Part shown: positions 1 to 34,000 of the stretch, piece by piece
Numbering within the stretch: the stretch's first letter is position 1
How the letters are laid out: every line of letters starts with the position of its first letter
NCBI GenBank assembly: GCA_029721435.1
Contig: CM056573.1
Location: 123,839,447 to 123,903,446 of the forward strand
Origin: Gymnothorax reevesii
Lineage: Eukaryota; Chordata; Actinopteri; Anguilliformes; Muraenidae
DNA: 64,000 nt
Reading direction: 5' to 3'
Position numbers and translations under genes: made by a program
The notes under the pieces: model-generated
Seen by the model: the letters and a program-made list of their open reading frames with translations, nothing else
What the model was told of the DNA's origin: nothing
Database searches by the model: none

Positions 1-1067
1 ACACCACGACAATACTGCCCAATGGACCGGTAAGCAAAAACCACAAAATGCCTCCATACTGCTTGTGCAGCCAAAGCCAAGTGTCCGTAAGCCCTGATGT
101 TAAAATTTGACTCGGAAAGAAGTCTTTTCACATCATTTTTTTTGCCTTAATGTCCAATCTAGCCACTTAGCCAATAGCCCTGTTCATTTTCACGGAAGAA
201 GTTCTAAATTCAAGACCTCTAGCTACAGTGGCAAATGAGGGCTAAAAATGCTGCAACGGCCCTAAACGTCTCCAATTGGAGAAATGCACTGCAGTTTTGA
301 ATGTTCGTATTCACTGACTGAACAGAGCATTTTTAAGGTCGGCCAACATAGCAAGGTCAACTTCTTCCGCAAAAATAAACAGGGCTCTTGGCCAAGTGGC
401 TACATTGGACATTTAGGCTAAAAATATATTGAAAAGACGTCTTTACGAGTTACATTTCAATGCTTGGGCTTATGGACACTTGGATTACGCCCCACGAGCA
501 GTATGCAGTAGCGGATCCGGGGCGGGGGTGGAGCACAGGGAAGCGCGCCCCCCTTTTTTCGCAGAAAAGCAAAAAAGCCATGCACGCAAGATTCGTATAC
601 CAAGGCCATATGTAGGAGGTGCACATGTAACTATCATTCCTCAGCTTCATGACAGTCATTATTTCTGACAACCTCTTAACATGCAAGTCAAATAGTCCTC
701 ACGGTTTATATATCACTTTTAATGCTTCAACTTCACTATTCTGGTTGTTACGCATCAAAGCAAATTTATTTGGATCCAATTTTATATATTTGCTTCATGC
801 GATAGGACCGCATGACCGAGAAACTCTTTTCTTGGAAATAAAAAACGATATATGGACTTAAGCTATGTGCAATTTAGTTGTTTTCATCCTAAAGTTTTAG
901 AAGGCTGGCTTGCCAGGAAATTTATTCAATCAATGGCCTTGCTAGTCCCCTTGGGAACCACGTTTCAACTACTACAGACAAAAATGTCAGAAAGCAATGG
1001 AAACGCGGAAAAGCTTCGAGAACAGAGTAAACGACATTTGAGGCTCAGCCTCTCAAATGCAAAAAAA

Positions 1068-1136
1068 ATGACCAGCTGTTTGGCCATGATGATCCTCATA
1101 GCAGCAGTTTTCATTTGCAGGGGGGACACGGAAGCG
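1068..1136 (+). CDS. Candidate signal-peptide first exon (unidentified)
   Basis: An ATG at 1068 opens a 23-codon segment with a hydrophobic core (LAMMILIAAVFIC) and a small residue near the end (TEA), which looks like a cleavable signal peptide. It is followed directly by a consensus splice donor, GTAAGA, at 1137. Read through, the frame stops about 10 codons later. First exons of secreted and Ig-superfamily receptor genes often look like this. No second exon was recognised downstream, and it would be nested antisense in a wdr35 intron, so chance is a serious alternative. Confidence 0.25.
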
Positions 1137-1556
1137 GTAAGACTGACGTTAAATTAATAGGCTATCGTAAGTATGTGTTCGGTTACAATTTACTTGAGTT
1201 CACAAAAGGACCCCACTGATGGACCAGTTGTTCATAGCCTACTATTTGATGTATACTGATTCGTTGTTTTACGGTGCCAAATAAAATTTGTCTGGGAATA
1301 CCGGAAGACTTTCCAAATTTTCGATTCCAAAACCCTGTCTTCACATTCAGAATCACCCGTCATTAAACTTGTAACTAGTGAGTACTGCGGTTCTGAAGCT
1401 AGTGAGCTATTCTATGCCCTTTAGACTCTGTACGCAAGATATGTAACATTATTTAAAAAGGTTATGTATGAGTCAATCCAAATAGTGCAATGGTCTTATT
1501 GAAAAAATTCTAAATGGCCCTAAAGTCACATTTCTTTTTCACATTCATTCATGTAA

Positions 1557-1640
1557 ATATCGAGGGCTGACTGCAATAAACAATTAGGTCCAGATGTTAT
1601 ATATTGGACATAACTGTTCATTGTAGTCAGCCCTTGATAT
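1557..1640. repeat. Small palindromic foldback element
   Basis: The arms, beginning ATATCGAGGGCTGACTGCAA on the left and ATATCAAGGGCTGACTACAA on the right (reverse complement), pair over about 40 bases with few mismatches and almost no loop. It is immediately followed by an (AAT)n microsatellite. It is probably a short MITE. Confidence 0.6.
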
Positions 1641-2205
1641 AATAATAATAATAATAATAATAATATTTCCGTATAAAAAAAGTTTAAATGTTATTATGTT
1701 TTAATATAGGACAGCATCATTGTATTAAATTTATTTCATGACAACTTTTGGATAAATAGGATTTTTATATAAATAAGATAGTTTGTTATGGGCATTACCC
1801 ACCCAACCACTGCCTCCAGATCAGCAAATTCACTCATGTGCAGAAATTCAACTTAATGGTGACTCGGATTATGTGTATGACAACACTTCTTACTCTCACA
1901 ACACTGGGGAGTGTTTTTGAAGCATTAAAGCCTCATCTTTTATAACCATTTTGAAAAAAGGCAATCACAGCTTTGTAATAACTTTTTACAAGCTGTTGAG
2001 TGTGGCATCTTTTACTAAACCTGGTTTAGGGACTTGGGGAGGAGGGGGGGATTTGGTGATCTGTTAACATCAGCTAAAATCACAGATGCATATAGCCACT
2101 GGGTTGGCATGTTAGATATACACTACAATTATTTTGTTTGAGGCTATTTGGTGTTACATAAACTCTAAAACTAACAAAATCAATGTTTTGTGGGAAATAT
2201 GGTCA

Positions 2206-2414
2206 AACCCTTTCACTGCTAGTGGTGATTTTGTCAACATTTCTGAAACATCAAAACCTTTGAAAATTGCTCAAACCATAGCACATTGGTCTTCACTGGA
2301 AAGCTATCATCAAGCACATTCCAATGAATACCAACCCTGTAGGGTTTTGATCATTTCAAAAGATTTTCTCCTATTTGAAATTTTGACCAAGTCACCAACA
2401 GCAGTGAAAGGGTT
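2206..2414. mobile_element. piggyBac-like MITE
   Basis: The 209-bp segment has imperfect terminal inverted repeats of about 30 bp that start AACCCTTTCACTGCT and end AGCAGTGAAAGGGTT. The right end reads GGG|TTAA, and CCCTTT-type ends next to TTAA are typical of piggyBac elements. The left TTAA is degraded to CAAA. The open frame across it (2134-2424) is not a gene. Confidence 0.55.
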
Positions 2415-4319
2415 AAGGTCATAAACTTTGACAGTAAAGTGAAAGTCTTAGGTAAAGGTAAAAGTTGTCAGTTAATGTAAAACTGCGTTATAACAGCGCT
2501 TTGGAAGGTTTTTTTTAGATTAATTTTTGGAACCTTGGGAGGAAAATCATTGAAAGTCAATTTTTTTTTACTTTTTTGAGTACGCCTTTATTTATACTGT
2601 TGTGCTTTATTTTTTCTCTTGCTCAGATATTGCTTTTTGCTTGCTTATTTTAACTATTGCTTAACTATTTTTATATAAGTTTTTTTTTTTTTTCAAATTG
2701 GTGCTGACCTCACTTTTAAAATAAGCAAAAGCCATGGTGTTTCAGGTGAAAACATTTATTGATCATTTTTCTTTTATTAACAATCTAAAATAGGTAAATT
2801 GACCCCTAAACCCCACAATATGAAACAGTTGATATTTCATATGATACATCCCACTTCAATCAAAAAGAGTAAACCATCACACTCTATCCCCCTGATGGCC
2901 TGCAGCTCCTGACACGCTGTAAATGATCAGAGGTAAAGGGCAGAGAGAGACAAGAGTGTGTGCGACCAACCTAATGACCACACGGATGAACAAACTGACT
3001 GCAGGGGTTTATTTTCTATGGCGCATCAATTTCTTGAACAAAACTTCACTTATGTGGGGACACACAGCAACCGAACTGATTTGCGTCTTTGGCCAGTCAT
3101 TTAACATTGCCTTAACTAATTTGCGGTCTTAAATAGTCTTAATCACGGCCAAACAAAAAATTAATTAAGGTGAAATGCAACTGCTAACATTGTTACCTTG
3201 TTGTGTCGGTTCCACACCGTGGCCTGAGAGCACAGACTGAATGTTTTCGGCTTAAGTGCTGTAGCATTGACAAAGTGCTTTTGAGGCAAGCTCATTCACT
3301 TTTACAGTAGACATTGCACGATATTTTTTTTTTCAACGTGTCGTGAAATATGCTCCTGAAGTCGAGTACAAGCGCACGTGCTTATAATTGAGACCAACTG
3401 CATTTTTCCCCGATCAAAACCATTTTCACGTACGGGCATTTCCCAATTTTGAATTACGATTGAACAAAGTGGATTTCAATTTAAATCAGGTATCGGTGGC
3501 TGTGCTCCGCAGCGTCTCGGGGAGCGCATGTCTATTTGAGGATGCCGTCCCCATAAGCACAGATGTTGTTGTCAGTCGACCAAACTGCAAAATGTTGCGC
3601 ACATGGGGATCACGTGATATATAGCTGCACGAACCTGACAGGGATGCATCCACTCAAGATTTACATTTTTTATTTGCCAAACAGCTACGGGTCTCGATCA
3701 GACTCTCAGACTTTGAAAACAATGTACAACTGTGAAAAATGTACAAAGCCATTTTTAATATTTTTGTGCGCCTTTTAGTGAATAATGAGGGTGCTCCTAT
3801 ATTCGAACATGGGTGCATGCGCCTCCATGCGAGACAACTTATTTTTTAACAATGATACAAAAATATGCAATTAAACTCATTAGGTCATGCGCTTTTATGC
3901 ACATCAATACGGTACAGCCAGAAACAAAGGTACTGTGCCACAGAAATATGTGTCTGTCTGAAAGAGTGTTGCGTTTCGGATTAACACGAAGACTCGAAAC
4001 ATATAATTTGCCGTGATGCATTTTATTGATCGAGTTACTCGATTTATTCGAGGCATCATTTCAGCCCTAATTTGGATTTGTCTTCAATGCTGTTTTTGTT
4101 TGTAACTCCAAAAGTGTTTTGAGGAAGAAAGAAATTCATGGACCCTCTGATAAGCCTCGGGAGTGAGAAGATGATGAGTGAATTTTCATTTTTGGGTGAA
4201 CTTTTCCTCAATTGCCAGGAAGGGGAAAAAAAAAAAAAAAAAACAGGGCTTGGATTTGAGGTGCAGATTTGGGAATCCCCACGACGGACCGACCCCTGGG
4301 CATGATGACTTCCCCTCAC

Positions 4320-28773
<24,454 letters not shown>

Positions 28774-30333
28774 TTTTCAGACGCACGATCAGCAGTCTAC
28801 TATAACGTTGACTAGAATTCAGATTTGGTTGCAAGTAACGTTTAGCTATTCAAAAACTAAACGGAATAAACTCATATAGTTTCTTGGCAGCAATGTGAAC
28901 CCACAATGTTTCACATAACATAGAAATAAACTTCAAAACAAGCGCATTTTCCCTCAGATTTAGCTGGCTCGATTTTGTGCATTATCCAGGTGGTTGATTG
29001 TGAGGGGACAGCATCGCAGACACAACTGTTTCCTCGGTTTCCTGGTAACCGCAAACCGGAAAATTGTGTGGTGGTCAATCCTTACTTCCGCTTCTGTAGT
29101 CACGGTCCCTGTAGTCTTCCCTTGTAGTTTTTGTGTTACATCTAATGTTGTGACTTCGGGTGAGGGGGGTTGCGTCTGTAGATGCGCAACTTTGTTTGGC
29201 TTTGCTTTCTTTACTAAATATGAACTATCGTGGGAATTCAGGCCAGTTTCTGGGACAGAGCGAACATTTTATAGCATTCAGAAATGGTAAAATATTAAGA
29301 TGGAAGTTGTGTGGAGCTTGACTAATCATGGCCTGAGTTCAACCTATCAGCCACCTACTAGTAGCAGGCTTATGTCATGGAATTTCAAATCTACTGCAGA
29401 TTGTGAAATATTGTGTAGCCCTGGTTAGATTTTTGCAAATCTTTCCCCTAAACAGTTAACTTGTCACATGATGCTTTTCCTCAGAATTTTCCAGCAAGAT
29501 TATTCATTCTGAGTGACTTCATTTCTTCCTTTGGGAACAGTGGCAGAAGCCTTTTCTTGAACGGAACCATACCACTGTTAAACTGCCTGTGTCTGCTCAT
29601 AATTGGTTTAGCCTTTGTTTATTTCATTTTATTTATTATTATTTTATTTTATTTTTTTTTTTTTTTTGGGGGTGGGGGTCCTGTAATTGTCATCAGTGCT
29701 GGACATATGGCTTGTGTTTTTTTTTTTTGTTTTTTTTTCTGGCAATAGAGCCAAGAGGCTCAGTGAATGTTAGTCAATGTGAAAACTGAGGCTTATAAGA
29801 TCTAATAAGAACTTATGTGGCTTATTTGACACCATGTGCCTTTTCAGAGCAGGCTTTTCTCCCCCATTACCTCACTTATTTTATAAAACTGTAATGCAAT
29901 CTATAGTCATGCATTTTTTGGAAAGTGAAATTAAAATATTGATTGGCTAAAATTGATTGTGATGCAGTCGTAGTGGGTGATAATACCAATATAACCATTC
30001 GTCGAAATGCAAACGGACAGACCACACAGCAATTTAATATGAGAAAATGCTGCTTGTATTTTATTCATTTATGTATTTATGAGCATTACATGGCAAAGTA
30101 CCATGTTGAACTTTATCATTGCACATAAAATCACACATTTGATATGGCACCAATATTCCAGTGCACCTGTCATTGTAAGATAATTTCTGATCGTATGTCA
30201 AGCTGTGTTCTGAACGGAAACATATGATATAGCTACAAACTCTATTCAGCTATAATCAAATATGCATATGAAATAACCAGCTAAGCTAAAATCACCAAGG
30301 ACTGCCAAACACAGAGCGCTTTCTCAGTCATTG
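28774..30333. other. Intergenic: wdr35 promoter / matrilin 3' flank
   Basis: About 1.5 kb between the wdr35 start codon and the inferred matrilin poly(A) site. It should hold the wdr35 5' UTR and promoter, including an X-box-like site at 29037-29049. A poly-T/poly-G run lies at 29640-29740. No other coding signal was seen. Confidence 0.6.
29037..29049. promoter_or_regulatory. RFX X-box-like site upstream of wdr35
   Basis: GTTTCCTGGTAAC (reverse complement GTTACCAGGAAAC) is an imperfect palindrome of RFX half-sites with a 1-base spacer, about 265 bases upstream of the wdr35 ATG. RFX factors are known activators of ciliary genes, which fits an IFT-A subunit. Single-site prediction only. Confidence 0.45.
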
Positions 30334-30339
30334 TTTATT
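30334..30339 (-). terminator. Poly(A) signal of the matrilin gene
   Basis: AATAAA on the minus strand, about 650 bases after the stop codon at 30988. The likely 3' UTR is about 30315-30987. No better signal with a nearby downstream element was noticed, but alternatives exist. Confidence 0.5.
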
Positions 30340-30987
30340 GTCACATATACATTTTTTACAACTTTTGAAAACGGAATAGAATCCACACTGCCTATCCCTT
30401 TATCTCCATTTAAATAAACAAGAAATGTGACCTCAACTTAAGGTAAACTCAGACTTCTCTCATATTTGCACAACATTAAAAACAAATACAGTACATTTAC
30501 AAATAGAAGAACAAATGAAAAATAAGTTGCTCTTTAAAAAGACTGAGATCGATACTGGTGCTTAAAAATGCAAATAAAGAATAAAACACTCTGCTTAGCT
30601 AAGGTAAAAATCTAAACCAGTTACTGATTGGTAGGACAGAGTACATGTCCCTACATGTGCATTCTAGTTACTATAGCGAGGCACTAAAGACAAGCGATAA
30701 CTCTGTGCATCTCGCAGCCGTTGTAAAAACAGGCAGACATTATATGATATGACACCTGATCATTCTCCTTTTACCCAAAACATGCTATTGCCCATTGGCA
30801 CTATCGGAAGTTAGCAAGAAAGCTGAACATTCAGATGTCATAGAGGCCGACAGTGACCAGTGGTACGGCACAGCAGTGGAAGATAAAAATTGAAATGGCA
30901 CATTGGAGTGAGAGCAAGGAGCACAAGCTGTGGACAGGGTGGCTCTCTATTGCATTTCCCTGGGGAAGAGCAATGCGGTCTTCTCAT

Positions 30988-31043
30988 CTAGAAACGATTC
31001 ATCTTCCTCTCAAATTGTTGCATCTTCTTTGACATGGTGTCTA
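30988..31043 (-). CDS. matn3: matn3 exon 8 (coiled-coil end, stop)
   Basis: It encodes [18 protein letters not shown] then TAG (30988-30990), with Leu split at the junction. The exon follows a U12-type acceptor (TTTTTCAC) rather than AG. Heptad-like spacing of L/M/M/F/M continues the coiled coil of exon 7. Confidence 0.88.
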
Positions 31044-34000
31044 GTGAAAAAGTGTTAAGGACTGTAATTTCATGAACACTGTCAGGGCACTTATAATGTG
31101 GAACAAGTCCAAATTTCACCTATAAAATACCATTGGTGCGCAAGAACTATCCTATGTATATAAAACATATACGCGACGTAATAGTTGCAAATATTTAAAA
31201 GTAATGGTTACATTAATAGTGGAACTTTAGGTCAAGTTGGGCAGCTGGGCTGCTAAGGATATATTTGTGTGTCAGGTCGTCAATGGTCGATTGCATCTTC
31301 CTCTGGAAGGCAACCTGAGCTTCACATTTGCAGGGGTCTTCAATCAACTCTGCCTTCGCCTCAACTAAATAGAGAGAAGATGATTATGGATACATTTGAA
31401 CGAACACACACACACACACACGCACACATACGCACACACACACGCACACGCGCACACACACACACACACACAACTAAAGCCCAGCTCAGTTCAAAGATTT
31501 GTGACCATTAAGGTGCAGTTGGTTACATTTTCCAATGATCTAAGACTCAGCATTAACAATTGAAGCACCTATTACTAAAACCCCATAAGTCACACTTGAC
31601 TTGACTTTTGGGGTTTTAGTAATCAGTGCTTCAATTAGAGATGAGTTGAATCTCCTGCAACAGCAAGCACAGGCATCAGACCATCTAGGATGTGTAGTGA
31701 CTGGTAATGAAACTCCACATCGTCAAACTTTGGTCCAAACTGGGCTTAGCACACAATACAGAAACAAAAAAAAATACAATGCCATTATATTTATAAACTG
31801 AACCCAATATGCCATCCACTGACATGCAGCAGATCATCCACGAATCAGATGTAAAGGCTGCGATTAGATCAGAGTCTCACTTTCACAGCAGCTCATGCGA
31901 TTTTTTTTCCGTTCAGGAGAGGATTAATAATCATAATGCAGCCGATCAAAGCACAGGTCAATTATTATGCCAAGTCCCAAGGAAGCAGTTGCTCACTAAT
32001 TTGCCAAGACAATTTCTGTGGTTAGGATTGGACTGGGACACAGATTGCCAAACAGCAGAACATCTGATATCTCCGCGTAATTATGGTTACTGGAACAAAC
32101 CAGTGAAGACAGAGCATCATCATGCAGAGGGAGACATCCATATGCATCCAGTCAGCCCGGCAACAAACCAGAGCCAATCAAAGCAGGGCAAAAAGATGCT
32201 TTTTCCCTTCCTCTCCTTTCAGCCACTTCCTGTTTCCCTCCTTCAGCCATTCCAGTGCGATTGTCGGCAGAGGATGGGCATGCCATGGGTCCTCAAGCGC
32301 ATGTCTTCTGGCCCGTCCTTACCAGAGCAAACCTTGCCCTTTACGGCCTTGGCTATGGACAGCATAGCACTAAAGTTGGCTGAGTAAAAGTAGTGATCGC
32401 TGTGTGGTTTTGAGGCGATTTCCAGAAGGTCTTTCTCCGCTACCTTACCCACGCCTACAGCAAACATCTCCACACCTGTAGGCATGCAAAAATACAGACA
32501 GACAAGTCCCAGTTAAAAGCTCACCAAACCTCAAATCTCAGTCATGGCTTGGAGAATAAATTACACAATTGTGTTTCACAAGGATGGAACATGCAATTAC
32601 TTTCTACAGGACACCGTATAATTAACCCTGGGAAGAAGCGTTTTTATATATATTTCAAGCTAGTTGGTGTTGTAAATTACAATTCCATTCAGTTACCAGT
32701 TGTGATCATTGCATCAGCACTCAGTTCAGTGAAAGAACCTTCAAATCACATGATTTGTGATTTCACTTCCAACCCCAATGTTGGTGGCCACCAGCCCAGT
32801 GTAAAGGGTCATACTAGCTTTCACTCCAATCCAAACAATGCACACCTTATTCAACATTCAGAGATCTCATTGAGCAGTTATTCAGTCAAGTCAGGTGTGT
32901 GAAATGAGTGATGTAGAGAAAGCCAACAGGATTGTGGGTCCCCTGAAACAGGGTTGAAGACCATTCCCTAAAGTCTCAGAAAGCACTGAGATACTTTGTG
33001 TTAATGTGACATAAGGTTCTTCATCGTCTTGCAAGAGAGTACAGGTGAAACGGTAAACCATCATGGTTAAACCCAGAGAAAGTTCACCTTGCTCTTTGAG
33101 GCTTCTGGCGTGTTCCAAAATGTTGTCCTGCGACCGTCCGTCCGTGAAGACAATCCCGACCCTAGGAACGCCAACTGCCAAGGTTCTGGCTCCTCCCTCT
33201 TTGCTAAAGCCCTTCTCCAGCAGGTGGCGCAAAGCCAGGCCAGTCATCGAACCCTCTGCCATGTACCGGACCTTCTCCACCGCTTCCTTCATGGCCTTTT
33301 TGGTGCTGTGCTGGCCCAGGTTGAACTCAGTCCGGACCACACTGGAGTACTGAATCAGGCCAACCCGGGTGGAGTTGGTGCCCATTTGGAGCGAGTCAAT
33401 GATGCGGACAATGAACTGCTTCACAAGCTCAAAGTTCTCCGGGCCGACGCTTTTTGAGCCGTCAATAACGAACACCAGGTCAAGCACCCTGATCTTGCAG
33501 GAGGGAGCATTCAGCTCCAGGGGGAAGGATTCTACACCCACAACTGTGATCAAACCCAACAGCATGATTAAATATGTGGCAGAAAAGATGAGTATTTACC
33601 TCTATTGAATAACAAAACAACATCTAGACACTTCTTTCAGTGTTCCATTTTCGGTCTACATTCCCCAACAGCTGAGGGAAAGTTCAGACTTGACATAAGG
33701 GGTTTCAAAGGGGTCCAAACACCATACATATTGAAAAAAAAAAAAAAAAACCACACACACACACACAATAAAATCTTCTATTCTGCTGATCCCATCCACC
33801 CAAAATTCAAAATTCATTCAGCCATTATTTAACCCCTTTATTCCTGGTCATGTTTGTCGTTAAGTAGGAGCCTATTTCATCATATAATGGGTAAGAGGCA
33901 GGAATATTCCCTGGACAGTTCAGAAATTCATCACAGGGCATACACACACCATTGACTCATGCAGTTATACCTGAGACTGTTTAATTAGCCCAAAATTCAT

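Larger units (their letters stand above)
1..4319. other. wdr35 intron 16 (partial), repeat-bearing
   Basis: No wdr35 exon is visible on the minus strand here. The residues that follow the last exon in the human protein (EPIQTSGY...) cannot be found, so this looks like the 5' part of intron 16. It holds an (AAT)n tract at 1639-1664, a palindrome at 1557-1640, a piggyBac-like MITE at 2206-2414 and a possible plus-strand signal-peptide exon at 1068-1136. The first 60 bases resemble the end of the repeat at 9000-10575. Confidence 0.6.

Noticed and set aside
1..4319. wdr35 exon 17
   Set aside because: Searched by eye on the minus strand for the residues after RNLDPE; nothing matched, so I place it left of the window.
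31263..31364. Stop codon reached by reading on from exon 7
   Set aside because: The read-through tail has no coiled-coil pattern, while the AT-AC junction restores heptads and ends at a proper stop.
31809..32387. 192-codon plus-strand open frame
   Set aside because: It lies antisense across a matn3 intron and the vWA2 exon, has no family similarity, and is explained by lack of stops opposite a conserved exon.
33089..33457. Plus-strand open frames opposite the vWA2 exon
   Set aside because: Shadows of the conserved coding exon on the other strand.
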